64,000 nt of DNA from Zonotrichia leucophrys gambelii (lineage: Eukaryota > Chordata > Aves > Passeriformes > Passerellidae). The stretch's first letter is position 1, and each line of letters opens with the position of its first letter. This document shows, in pieces, positions 1-11,484 of the stretch. The notes beneath the pieces are model-generated. The model was not told the origin of the DNA, ran no database searches, and saw only the letters and a program-made list of their open reading frames with translations. The position numbers were made by a program, and so were the translations under genes. The stretch spans positions 7,467,814 through 7,531,813 of the forward strand of contig NC_088193.1 in the NCBI RefSeq assembly GCF_028769735.1. The letters are read 5' to 3'.

Positions 1-228
1 ACCAGACCCCAAGCAGAGAGGTCTGATGTAAAAAGAGTTTGAAGAAATATTTGAGTGACTTTACAAAAAGCAACTTTTGGAGCATTTCAGGACCAGACAG
101 AGGGCTTTAAACTTGTTTTGTTTCAAACTTCTGAGACTTGGCTCTCATTGAGCTGCACAGTACTTGGAAGGGAAGTACCTGGAGGTACCTCCAGAGCACA
201 CCCAGCTGTTCCCCATGAAATCCTAACA

Positions 229-382
229 GGGAAGGGAAGGGAAGGGAAGGGAAGGGAAGGGAAGGGAAGGGAAGGGAAGGGAAGGGAAGGGAAGGGAAGG
301 GAAGGGGGAAGGAAGGGAAGGAAGAAGGGAAGGGAAGGGAAGGGAAGGGAAGGGAAGGGAAGGGAAGGGAAGGGAAGGGAAG
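229..382 (+). repeat. (GGGAA)n pentanucleotide microsatellite, 154 bp
   Basis: GGGAA units repeat almost without interruption at 229-306, then after a short imperfect stretch (about 305-327, with GGGGGAAGG and GGAAGAAGG variants) again to 382. The plus strand is pure purine with regularly spaced GGG tracts, so G-quadruplex or triplex formation is possible. In the ARHGAP32 sense direction (minus) the array reads as a CCCTT-type pyrimidine tract. Open frames across it are artefacts of the repeat. Confidence 0.97.
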
Positions 383-2002
383 CCTGGTATTCACAGATGT
401 GTGCTGTATGGAATCAGTGTAAGGAAAAAGCCACAAGCCAACAGATCCCAAATAATTAATTTAAATCTTGGAGTGGGCTGAATGTTGTGTGTGAAAAGCA
501 GTGCCATGCACACTGTGCAGGAATTTGAAAGCTTCAAGTCCAAATAATCCTGGTTACTCTGCTCAGTCTGCTCAGCCAAACACACACAGAGAAATAAAAC
601 ACAAAACCCCCTCAGTTTCCCTAACTCATGGCAAACATTAAGCTCAGAGCTCTGAGTGACACGGGTGCTGTATCAGCAGCACCACCAACCGAATGAAAGG
701 TGTCAGCCTGACCAATTTATGGAGGGGTAAAAGTCTGAGAAGATTCCCTCTCTTCACAAATGCAAATCTGTGTGCTAGGGATGAAAGCTTCAGTGGCCCT
801 CAGGAAAAGCAAGAAGCAAAGATAGGCAGGAAATAGGAAGTGGTTTAAGTCCAAGTCTCCTACAAAAAAGCCAAGGAGCTGAGCCAGCACAAAGGAGCTT
901 TGGGACACATGCTGACAGCTAAGAGCCCTGCCCTGGCAGGGCAAGGAGCAGGGCAATCCTCACAAGGGTTCAGCAGAGCGCTGGAGACGCTGAGCACCCC
1001 CTTGTGCTCTGCCTGAGAGCCTGGAGCTGCACTGACTCCAGAGGTGGCACACGGAAAGAGTCATTCCTAGAAAGTCTGGATGCTGCTTTTGTCTGGTTAA
1101 TAATTTACTGGCTATGACTGAAGAAATACATGTAACCTCCTAAAACTTCTCTGTCAACGGCAGATTGTTCTGTGGCTCCTGTCAGCTCAACATCCAAGTG
1201 AGCATTACCTGTCCCTGCACCTGATGAAAGATTTATCCAAGTCTGCTTCACATACCCACAGATCTGCCTCAGAAACTCGGAATAATGATCTACAAAATTA
1301 TCCAGGTAAAAGTTCAGAGTCAATATACACTCACTTTGACAACAGATACTCCTTTATATTCAAAAGATTCTTTTTAAAGGTGCATGAAAGAACAAATAAG
1401 AGAAAACAAATGCTAAACTCTCCATTGCTACCCCTACCCTCATAATAAAGGGTATGTCCTAGGAATTATTAGCAATAGTTTGGAACACATTTAGCACCAG
1501 AAAATATGCTGGGCTCTCATTTTTCTGCTTAGTAGGAGATGCACTAGAGGTTTAAAAACATTTCTCTCAAAAGCCATTCCCTTCTCCTGAGGCAGGAAAG
1601 CTCTGCTGGGATGTTCCCCACCCCACTCCCAGCTAAATTCCCTCTACCTCATTAATATGGCTTTCAGACTGACTTCCTCACTGCAAAAAGATCTTCCCAA
1701 AGGCCACAGGTTAATCTCTGGGAGGAGAACCACAGTTTGTATTATCCTGAGTTTTAAAATCTGTCATGGAAGAGAGTCTGCACAAAAATACAACCACCTC
1801 CCCCCCTTCTGAACTACCTCTGAAGATTCTGCAAAGAACCCTTGTTAAACTGGAATCTGAATCGCTCTTTATTGCCACAGCAGCACTTGGTGCCACGCTG
1901 CAGGCGCCCTTCCAGCCGCTTTTATTTTATCCTGGTGACTGTAGCAAACAAAAAGCATCTCATAGCAAGCCCAGAGGCTCTCTGAGCCTGTGCGCTACTT
2001 AC

Positions 2003-2312
2003 CCCTGCTACACCGCCCCGTTCTTCCCATGGACGGGCTCCCTAGCCAAGGTCTAACAGCTCCAGGTCCCTCCGCAGCCTCCCCGCAGCCGATTGAGAAG
2101 CGCTCGCCAGGATCCAGCGCAGCCGCTCCGGGCCGGGGGATGGCGGGCCCGGGAGCACTCCTAGGGCCGGCCCCGGGGCTCTGCCCCCGCCACGCTGCCC
2201 ATCTCATGCTCGGCTGGCACCGCGGGCAGAGCCGGGCTGCTCCTGCCGCTGCCGCTCGCTCTCGCTCTGGGAAGGTCCCGCGGGACGAGCCGCGCAGTTC
2301 AGCGGGAGCCAA
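2003..2312 (-). other. Candidate alternative first exon on the minus strand within the CpG island
   Basis: On the minus strand the sequence is open from an ATG at 2312 down to a near-consensus donor: the exon would end CAGGG at 2003, followed by GTAAGT. Without splicing, the frame stops at the TAG overlapping the donor, so the open length of about 103 codons ends exactly where an intron would begin. The translated segment (start MAPAELRGSS) is Arg/Ala/Gly/Pro-rich, as any CpG-island translation tends to be, and matches no domain I know. It may therefore be 5' untranslated sequence, and the true transcript start is unknown. It could splice to the downstream ARHGAP32 exons outside the window. 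Confidence 0.35.
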
Positions 2313-2413
2313 GAGAAACAGCGAGGCAGCGAATGCGTGCAGGGATCGCGCTCACAGCGGCACCCGAGCGGCTGCACGGCCGAGAGAGAGCAGCGACAGC
2401 AGGGCCAGCACAT

Positions 2414-2455
2414 GGCCGGAGCCAGCACAGCCCCGGCCGGAGCCAGCACAGCCCG
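2414..2455. repeat. Two tandem copies of a 21-bp GC-rich unit in the CpG island
   Basis: A 21-bp unit beginning GGCCGGAGCCAGCACAGCCC occurs twice head to tail, differing only in its last base. It is followed by a degenerate GGCCGAGCC-type extension to about 2475. The length is a multiple of three, so it keeps frame, but I see no evidence that it is translated. Confidence 0.85.
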
Positions 2456-4670
2456 GGCCGAGCCGAGCCGGGCCGATGCCTCCCGGCGCCGCTTTCCCGC
2501 TGCCCGCAGCCGGCTCGGGGCTGGGCCGGAGCCCCGGAGCTCCCCTCAGGCCGGGGCTGCCGGCCGGGACCGGGCGGGGTGAGCGCCCGGAGCCGGGCAC
2601 GGCGGGCTCTGCTCGCTGCACGGCCCCCACACAACACACGCATTTGGTGAGGAAAGTTTGCGGTCAGAGCCTTCCCTGGCCAGTGAACAGCCTGAACACG
2701 TCTGCGTGTCCGAGAGGTCCGGGTGTGAGAGTAAATGAGACTCATCTGCAACATCCAATATTGCAGGTCAATATTCACTGGCTGGATTTTAGCACTCAGC
2801 ACCTGAGACCCGATCAACACTTACAGGGACAGCACCCTCTTCCCCACAGACCCAAAAACTTGGGTTCAGTGTAGGTTTCAGTTTCTAAATTTGAGTGGTA
2901 ATTTAACAGTCATTATTCTCATGAACATCACATCACTACTGCAAGTCCACACCAGTTCTTCCAGTCTGGAATATGCAAGTTTAGTCCCTTCTCTGTAGAA
3001 AGGCATTTTGGGAATCACTAGCCATGGAAGCGCTTCTATCCCAGCCAGCCCACCCCTGCCTGGTGATGATTTCACCACCAAAGGGAGAGAATGCCATTAG
3101 CTCCCTCTTCTCTACGGTAATATGGAAATATTAAGATCCGACACTTTCCCAGTACAACCTCGTGCTTTTATTACATTCGGTCACAGAGGTCCCTTGTCAA
3201 ATTCAGGTGCAATTTTTGCAGTCCAAGTCAGTTCTCAGAAACTGCAGGTCCCTGTCAGAGCCTTCATCTTCCTCAAGCCACAAAGAGCTTTTACCCTGAT
3301 ATGCCAGAAGTCAGTCCTGTTTCAGTTATTATTTTACTGCAAATGATGCTCTGTTCGAAGGCCACTGTGCTTCAGACTGCCAGTGTCAGAGATGGGCTGG
3401 GCAGCCCAAAAATGGCAGGGAATGATCACCCTAGCACCCAGCAGGGTTAGCACAGTGCTGCGGGTCAGTAACATCACATAGCAGGAACTCCCCATAAATT
3501 CATATTTTTAATATGCAGAGAACAGATTTTTCAAGACTTTTCCCCACTTCTCAGATTTATTTCTCTGACAACGCATGGAAGAGACAGAGAGTTCTGCCCA
3601 TTCCAGCCCTGATACCTCTCTCCTGTCCATGGGCAATTCTCCCAATTTCCCCATTTGCTGCCTACACTGACAACAAATTTCAGTCTATTTTACGTGTCCC
3701 TTATCCATACCCTACAGGACGGTGTAACACAAATACCTTTCAGGCCTAAAACGCATCTTCATGTGGCTGTGAAGACACTTAATCAGCTTTTCCTCCTCAC
3801 AAAAGACAAGTGTAGCACAGCATGTACAGGAACATACACATTTAGTGCAGGAACATACATTTTTAGGGTAGTAAAATGGATTTTTACGATAGGAACATAA
3901 ACTTTTCAAGCCTTCTTCATCAGCTGATAGCGATTTTCCCCTCTTCAAAGTTTCTCTTTGTTCTTTCAGCTCTGAAAATACCCTCGAGAATTTTTAATGC
4001 TCAATGCAAGCTGTTTAAAGAACTGAAAATTAGCACTGTTAGAAAGAAACTCTATTTCTTTCCTACCCAATGTCCTATTTCTCCCACACCTTGGAAATTT
4101 CCTGTGCAATAAACTGTCAAAAAGGCCTTTAACTGTTACGCTTGGAAACCTTATCAAAAGGTGTCACTGGTTGCTGTATTTTCAGGTATGACAAGCTCGG
4201 AAAATTTATGAGATGTCTTCTCATATCCCCAAATAAATGAGACTATGGGGTGCTACAGCATGAAGAAATAAACATTTAGGGAATGTTTACGAAGGAAATC
4301 AGTGCCTATAAATTACACAGCCTGGGCCACCCCTGGAGCAGCCTTATTTAGTGCAAACAGGGTATAATCAGCAAGAATGAGCCTTCCATGTGCTGCTCTC
4401 CCCTCAGGGTCCCTCAGCCCATGTGATTCCCAATCCCCTCCTGCACCTGGGAGTTTCTGACACAATTAGAAAGCAATTCCTGACACAGGGCTGGTGCCAC
4501 TACTCATCACTATGTGCAGCCTGGCCTGTCATGGACAAAGGGATTACAGAAAGTGACAATGAAGAAAATCTGTTCTGAGGATGGAAACATATTTGCTGAG
4601 GTCAAAAGCATCCTTAAATGACCTGTAAGAGGCAAGAAAGATGTCTGAATGTGGTCCCTAACACACATTA

Positions 4671-4722
4671 TCATAGAATTATTAAGGTTAGAAAAGACCT
4701 CCAGGACATCAAGTCCAACCTT
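4671..4722 (-). mobile_element. CR1 LINE 3' end fragment
   Basis: The plus strand reads TCATAGAATTATTAAGG, then GAAAAGACCTCCAGGACATC and AAGTCCAACC. This is the antisense of the avian CR1 3' terminus, so the element is on the minus strand and reduced to about 50 bp. Confidence 0.85.
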
Positions 4723-6290
4723 GGAGTGAAGAATCAGAATTTAGGGTTTATAAATACATGGAGCAGAAAAGGATTTTATCAGTGTAAGACCAGCCTCATC
4801 ATAAATTTTGCTCCTTCTTATAAACAAGTCTGGTACTTGATCACATAATTCCTACTAGAGAGCTGATTTCCTTCCAAGTAGGAAAAAAACACACCAGAAA
4901 AAAAGCAAAATATTCTCATTCCCTCTGCTGACAAATCACATTTTAACCAGCCATGATATGGACCATTCTCTAAATTGAGTTCATTAAATGAAATCATCAC
5001 TCTCATCCTCACAAACAACATCCAGCTCTCACTGGCACAGGCAGATCAGAAGCCTGGTTTAATTCCCAACTCTGAAATAATTTCTCTTTGATCTCCTTGG
5101 TACTGTGGGTATCTACGGACTTGGGGATGAGCTGGGGCAGCCTGGGAGTGCACACAACGTGCTGCACACCCCAGCACGTTCATTGTGAAGTTCTCTAGAG
5201 GAACAAAGCAAAATTTTCCTTGAATTTGCCTTGACTCTTTCCCAGAGAAATCAAATGCACAAGTTTCCCAGAAGCCAAGCCCCGTGGCTCTGCTGGAGCA
5301 GGGAGTTACTCCAGGATAACTCTGAGCATCCTGCCAGAGCCAAACCCTACAGCACCAGGCACTCACTGTCCCCTCAGAGCTGAACACAGGTAACCAGAAT
5401 TCCTTCTGGCTGCAAACCAAGCCCTGCTTCCCACAGACATTCCCATCAAACTGCAGCTGCACCCTGCAGCACCAGCCACGTGTCCAGCAGGAAACCCCTT
5501 CTGCTGGAGCCTGTGCTGCAATGCCAGAGCTGGAGAAGGGCCCTTGGACACTCCTGGCACAGGTGCCACCCTCCTGGGGCAGCCCTGCCGCCACAGCCGT
5601 GTCCCCAAGGGCACAGCCAAGGCCCTCCAGGGCTGTCCCTGCTCACAGCAAAGCCAGCTCAGCCGCCCATGGGCCACAGCCACGGCAGCTTCAGGGCTCT
5701 GCTTCGGGGGTCCCACGGCTGCTAATTTAAAAAAGAACAAAAATGCCCCTGATCTACCAGCTCTCCACAAAGTACACGTTTTTCAAAGTCTTCAGCCAAA
5801 TCTGGAGTGTTTCTAACCCTCTGAATGGCTCCAGTTTAATTTGTTGTTGTTTGGGTCTGTGTTGATTAACACATGTAAATAAAGGCAGCTGGTGTTACCT
5901 CTCTCTATTTCCATTTCACACCCTATTAAAGCCTGGTTTCACAATTAATTGAAAGCAAAAGGGGATTATTCAGAAATGAATCCTCTCTGGCAGGTCTAGT
6001 GAAAACCTGGGGAGACCCAGCCCCCCTCCTGGCAGCATCCAGAATCCAGTCTTGGATACCACACAAGGACACCAAAACAGTGCTGGAAAAGGAAATCAAA
6101 CCCCTCACACTGCACATTCCTCAGCACAGGAGAGCGGGAGAATCTTCTGTCCTCCTGGCAAGAAAACTGTCTTCTTTCATGTGCAGAATTTAAGAGATCA
6201 AAGTACCAATGAAGACAGACAATGAAGAAATGCTTCTCCTGCACCCAAACTGTCAAAAAACAGGCCCCAAGGAAGAGCCCAGCCACGTTC

Positions 6291-6812
6291 AAACACCTCC
6301 AGTCTGGTGCAGGAGGGCTTTGTCTCAGTGTGCAGGCAGGGCTGTATCTCATGAGTCATGAAAGCACAGCAGTAACAACTGCATACAAACACCTGACAAC
6401 CTCTGGACGTGCTCTGCACCCCAAACACTCACTTATGACACATACAGAAACTGTACAAAGCCAGCCCATGACCACAGAAATCTCCTCCTTGGACTGTGGC
6501 ACTGTTTCTCCTGCCCTCTTCTACAATCCAGCCCATCATCACTCCCAAAAAACACCAAGCAAGCATCAAGATGACAATTTTGAAAATTGGAAGTTCACAA
6601 TGCTAAAATTTTATCACAACCATCTCCACCATATCATAAAATCATCAAATCCCAGAGTGGTTTAGGCTAAAAAGGACATGAAATCCCATCTCATTCCATG
6701 GGCAGGGACTGCCCATGCCACTACCCCAGGCTGCTCCAAGCATTGTCCAACCACTTGAACAACCCAGGGATGGGGCAGCCGCAGCTCCTCCGGGCAGAAA
6801 TGAATCTGCCTG
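6291..6812. repeat. Direct duplication, copy 1 (partner 8461-8959)
   Basis: From CAAACACCTCCAGTCTGG onward this stretch is closely matched by 8461-8959 in the same orientation. The first roughly 260 bp are about 93% identical by eye. The match runs on through AT-rich sequence into a CR1 fragment. Sequence before 6291 does not match the region before 8461, which marks a clean left boundary. Because the same CR1 sits at the same relative place in both copies, the duplication probably happened after the CR1 insertion. Confidence 0.9.
6632..6812 (-). mobile_element. CR1 LINE fragment within duplication copy 1
   Basis: Antisense CR1 3' region: ATCATCAAATCCCAGAGTGG, then CATCTCATTCCATGGGCAGG and CCAGGCTGCTCC, in the usual order. 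It carries its own substitutions relative to the copy at 8802-8959 and ends near the CR1 stretch resembling GGGGCAGCCGCAGCTCCTC. Confidence 0.85.
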
Positions 6813-8460
6813 GAATTAGATGCAGGTAGGAGGGCGCTGCTGCGCTGAATTTCCAGAGCAGGGCAATCCGGAGAGCCCTGTGCACACTAGATGGCATTGC
6901 ACTACAAACGATGGCAGGGATCAGCAGCACAGTCACCCTCCGGCTCCTGCAGCCCCGCTTTCCATGAGAGCAAAGCCCAGCCCAAGTGAGTGAATATTTA
7001 CAGCACCAAGACAATGGAGACAGCTCTGGAAGAGGAACCAGCACCTGGTGGCTTTGGGCTAAAACAAAGAGGCAATTAAGTTAAAAGACCAGCCTGATTT
7101 ATTAATTTATTTAAAAGAGAAGTGGCCTTGCCACAAAACAAAGCATCCTTTCTTTCACTCTCTCCCTGGACCAAGCAGGATTCCTCCCCTGGCTGTTGCC
7201 AATCAATGAGCACAGACACACAGCATTCCCTGTCAGCCTACCAGGGGACCATAATTTATATTTATTTGGCTCATTCAAGAACCACTTCCACAGAAAAGCC
7301 ACATGAATGTGCCAGGAATTAGGTTTGCTACAGTGCTTGTCCATCATTTTTTCACAGGTTCAGTTTATGTGCTGGTGACATAGGTAAGGATATAAACCAC
7401 TGGAACCCAAAACACATTTAGGCTTATTGAGAAGCGCATTCATCTCAGTCAAATACATAAGACTAAGGCAGTGAATATCATTTTTTATATAGCTCTATAA
7501 GATGTATACAGTTTTTATCTTCCTGCATATGGCATTTCATAAAACTGCTGACTTTCAAGGAAAGTGCATTAAAATCACAGAGTTAGTTATGACTGTCTTT
7601 TTTTCTCTGAGCTCCAAAATTCATTATATTCTGTGGGAGGCCAGTGACAGTTTTACTCCTAGTCTACTTTTCTATTTGCTGGGAACAAGCACATTATTCC
7701 TCTGAGGGAAGTGAAAATTGATACAGCCCTGTCATTCCAAGCTATTAGTCTCTTACTCACTTCTTCTGTTTTCTCCCCAACTAAATCAGTATTAACTTTT
7801 TTTCCATGCTGACAAGAATCAAAGTCACTGGAAAAAATGCCTTTTATACCTGAGATATCAGCAGGAGTGCTAAGGGAGGGGAAAAAACAACACAGAACCC
7901 CCAGCACCAGTAATTCTGATGGAGGGAAGAGTGCTGTTGCAATGAGCAGCTTAATTGGCTTAAGGGAGTCATTGATCCTATCTCACTGTCACATTTTCTA
8001 AGCACCTTTCTACCCAGAGTGCAGAAACATTTATGCTGAGATTTCTCAGCCTCCTGTCATCCAAGGAGAGGAGAGGTATTGGTGTGAGCTGAGCTGTGCT
8101 GTGCTGTGTAAGATTTGGGGTTTTTCATGTACAGAGAAGCAGGACCAAGACCTGAACTCCTGGAGCAAAGGCAGGAAAAACAACCTAGCAAAGCACACCA
8201 GGGAAAACCAAACAGGGATGGGCAGCCTTGGAGCAGGAGCCTGGCTGTACCACATGAGGAGGGGCTGGATGTGAATAAAGCTGAATTCCCATCAGGAGGA
8301 GCCCTCCTGGCTCTCCTGGGAGCAGTTCTGCTGGGCACAGCTCCACCAGACCCTTTCCACAAGCAGCACTCACTGCTGGGCAAGGAAGGGGGCTGGGGGA
8401 AGCAACACCAACATTCCTGACACTCCCAAAGGGGGACAGGACACTCTCCTCTCCCAGCAC

Positions 8461-8959
8461 CAAACACCTCCAGTCTGGTGCAGGAGGGCTTTGTCTCAGT
8501 GTGCAGGCAGGGCTGTACCTCATGAGCCATGAAAGCACAGCAGTAACAACTGCATGGAAACACCTGACAACCTCTGGACATGCTCTGCATCTCAAACACT
8601 CACTTATGACAAATACAGAAACTGTACAAAGCCAGCCCATGATCACAGAAATCTCCTCCTTGGACTGTGGCACTGTTTCTCCTGCCATTTTCGACACCCC
8701 AGCCCCTCCTCACTCCCAAGAAACATGAAGCAAGAATCAAGATGACAATTTTGAAAATTGGAAGTTCTCAATGCTAAAATTTTATTAGGACCATCTTCAC
8801 CAAATCATAAAATCATCAAATCCCAGAGTGGTTAGGGCTGGAAGGGAACTTAAATCCCATCTCATTCCACATCTTCCACTACCCCAGGTTGCTCTGAGCC
8901 CCATCCAACCACTTGAACACTTCCAGGGATGTGCAGTCCAGAACCTCTCTGGGAAATGA
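8461..8959. repeat. Direct duplication, copy 2 (partner 6291-6812)
   Basis: This is the same segment as 6291-6812, at an offset of 2170 bp over the first 380 bp and of about 2159 bp after a small indel in the CR1 part. The intervening 1.65 kb shows no similarity to either copy. The open frames in the two copies are shared only because the DNA is duplicated; I see no gene. Confidence 0.9.
8802..8959 (-). mobile_element. CR1 LINE fragment within duplication copy 2
   Basis: Antisense CR1 3' region: ATCATCAAATCCCAGAGTGG, AGGGCTGGAAGGGAAC, CCATCTCATTCC, CTACCCCAGGTTGCTC and CACTTCCAGGGATG in order. It is orthologous in position to the CR1 in duplication copy 1. Confidence 0.87.
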
Positions 8960-10452
8960 CAGCAAATGGATTTTTTCAAATGATGAAGTAAGGTCCGTAG
9001 GAACAAATAATGCTGGCTCAACCTGCACAGCTTTATCCTGGCAGGGTGTGCAGGGTCTCCAAAGCCTTGTCCATCAGAAATGAACATCCCTGCCAGCCTG
9101 CAGAGACTGACACCCAGAGCTGGCACATTCCAGCCACAGCTGTCTGAGCAGGACTGGCAGCACCAGGCCAGGGCAGAAGGCAGGGAGGGGAGATCAGTGC
9201 TACCACAGCCACATCTGGGAATTCCTTCCCCACAGCAAACACTATCTGTCATCTGCCTCAACACCAACTTCTCGTGCTGACAAGAGAAGCAGCAAGTGAA
9301 GGACAATAACCTCCCCTTACCTATCAGCAGGAAGTGATAAAAGCTGAGGGGAAACTTATTCCATTTCCTCCCATGACCCCACAAGCGGGAAAGATCAACA
9401 ACCACTCATGTGGACAAAGCAGGCTGTGTGAAACCCAGCAGTGCTGGCACTGAGGCCGTGTCCACATCCCCTGCCATGCAGCAGAGGCCAGGCTGTGACC
9501 AAGCTGGATGCACTTTGGGAGAACACAGCCACAGCCAGAGCACTTCCCAATAAATCCTTTAGCTTCTCACTCTGCCACACCTGAGCTGGGGGAAGGTGCA
9601 AGCAGGATTTTGTGTGCCCATGCATGAGAAATACTTCAAATCCTCACATCTCCCATCTGCCCCCACCCTGCTTTTTTAAGCAAAGAAACAGAAAGCCCTT
9701 GTCCCACAGCTGGGACAAATCTGACCCATGTTTTCTAACCCACTTCCATTTCCCTACAACTTGAGCAAGTGTTAAACATGGAACAGACTCCATGGAAGCA
9801 CCTCCTTCAGCAAAAGGGGGAAAGGGGGGCTGGAAAATGAGCAGCAGAGGTACATGGTCAAACTGATTTTCTAAAACAAAAGCTTTTCTAGGAGTAGAAG
9901 CCAAAACTTCCCCCCTTAGGTAAATGTTGCATAAAAACTTCAGCCAGACTAAAAGAACCTGGCACTAACAGGAAGCTCACAGCTCAGGCTTTACTGCCCC
10001 TCCCCATCTCCTCAGGTGCACAAACACATCCACACACAGGTCCTGTCTCTGCTGCTCACAAATCCCATCCTCACAGCTCTGACATCTGCCACGTCAGACC
10101 TCACCTGCAACAAGGACAAGCTGGGCCCTGCACAACTTCTCCAACTGCTCCTCCTTGGAAGAGAGGGGTGTCCCAGGGAACCTGCAGGCTTTGGGCAATA
10201 TTCAGCTCACACAAGCACACAGAATTTAAAACGTAGCTGACAAGTAATGCAGGTGTAGTGGGTTTAAGAACTAAGTATTTTCTACATATTGAATAAAAAA
10301 AAAGACCACACACTGCAGGAGTTTACCTGCTCTGCACAGTAAATTGAAGAGAAACATTTATACAAAGTGCAGAAAAGGCATAAGTCAGTTAAAACAAGGA
10401 ACCATAGCCTTCCTCACACACACATGATGTTTTAATATTAGATTTTACATTG

Positions 10453-10543
10453 ACCAGAAAATCCCAGAGTTGTTTGGGTTGGAAGGACCCTAAAGCCCAC
10501 CTCATTCCATCTTCCACTAGCCCAGGATGCCCCACCCAACCTG
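10453..10543 (-). mobile_element. CR1 LINE fragment
   Basis: Antisense CR1 3' end: CCAGAAAATCCCAGAGTTG, TTTGGGTTGGAAGGACCC, CCACCTCATTCCATCTTCC and AGCCCAGGATGCCCC. It is truncated to about 90 bp. Confidence 0.8.
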
Positions 10544-11424
10544 TAATCAATCCTACACAGGCAAATTAGGGTGGGAAGGAACTGAGTGTGTCTGTGCTGA
10601 AAACATCCAATGCCATGTACAGGCGTGAGCTGATTTAACTGCCCCAGAGCCACGGGGGAGGTTCTGCAGAGTCCAACCAGGTGACCTCCAACCTCACACC
10701 CACAGCCACTGCTGTGTGCTCAGCAGTGATAGCCTGAGGGAGAAGAGGGTGAAGAGGAAGGACAGAGAAAAGACCTGGGAAACCCCCAGGATTCTGACAG
10801 AGGAAATGGGATTCATGTCTTCATCATCAGTATTAACAGTCTTCCTACCAAACAGAGATGCCCAGACCCTGCTAGAGGTCTAAGCAGGCACCAATACAAG
10901 CCCTAAAATGAGTGCTTGGGTTTAGTTCCATGTCAACCCAATTAAGGAGGAAAATCTCTAAGAAGATACTGAAACTCAGATGTTTCATCTGAGGCTCCAT
11001 GAGGCTCAGAATTCCATAATGGTTTATATATAAAGCTCCAGCCTCCCTAATTCTGGCAAAAGGCACTTCCCAGCAAACACAAAGCTGCTCTAACTCGGGC
11101 ATTAGGAATACAACCATTGATACCATGATCACTGATTTTTGGTTCTGAAAAGAAATGAGTTTGGGAAAGAGACTGAAATTATCATACTGAAATCTTAGGT
11201 CTCAAGCAATTATGGGAGAAACTCAAGCTTAAAACAAACAAGTTTCTTCACTCTGGTTGAGAAAGCCTTGAAGATCCATGTACATGGAAGGGATTGCACA
11301 GAAAAATCCCTAGGGAAAAGTGAGACTTATTTTGAAATTTTAAATTCCCACATTTTTTTTAATCTCATTCTATAACTTGGTGATATTATTTCTTAGAGAC
11401 AATATGGTGGAAAACCAGGATTCT

Positions 11425-11484
11425 ATTGTCTGTGGTTGGTCATGATGATCTGGGAGGTTTTTCCAACCTCAGTGACTCTGTGTC
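11425..11484 (+). mobile_element. CR1 LINE 3' end fragment
   Basis: Sense CR1 terminus: GGTTGGTCATGATGATCTGG, GAGGTTTTTCCAACCTC and AGTGACTCTGTG. Only the last 60 bp are present. Confidence 0.82.

Larger units (their letters stand above)
1890..2640. promoter_or_regulatory. Isolated intragenic CpG island, candidate internal promoter
   Basis: About 750 bp of very GC-rich sequence dense in CpG sits alone in otherwise CpG-poor intron. It contains Sp1-type GC boxes (GGGCGG at 2573-2578; the complement CCGCCC at 2013-2018) and no obvious TATA box, the usual make-up of a vertebrate CpG-island promoter. A strong minus-strand splice donor lies at its lower edge (GTAAGT reading from 2002), and a weaker plus-strand donor (GTGAGC at 2579-2584) near its upper edge. 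Because ARHGAP32 is transcribed on the minus strand through this region, an alternative first exon of that gene is the simplest reading. A promoter for an unrelated or divergent non-coding RNA is the alternative. Confidence 0.75.

Noticed and set aside
1990..2874. 294-codon plus-strand open frame across the CpG island
   Set aside because: Its composition (Pro, Ala, Arg, Gly) is what any GC-rich, stop-poor island yields. It runs through a plausible plus-strand donor and into AT-rich sequence, and several other frames on both strands are open here as well.
6222..6665. 147-codon plus-strand frame, with a related frame near 8501-8728
   Set aside because: The similarity between the two is explained by the direct DNA duplication. 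The frames run into CR1 sequence and neither shows a domain or splice context.
6291..8959. The duplicated segments as two LTRs of one retroelement
   Set aside because: The copies have no TG...CA ends or target duplications, both contain a CR1 fragment, and the 1.65 kb between them shows no retroviral coding sequence.
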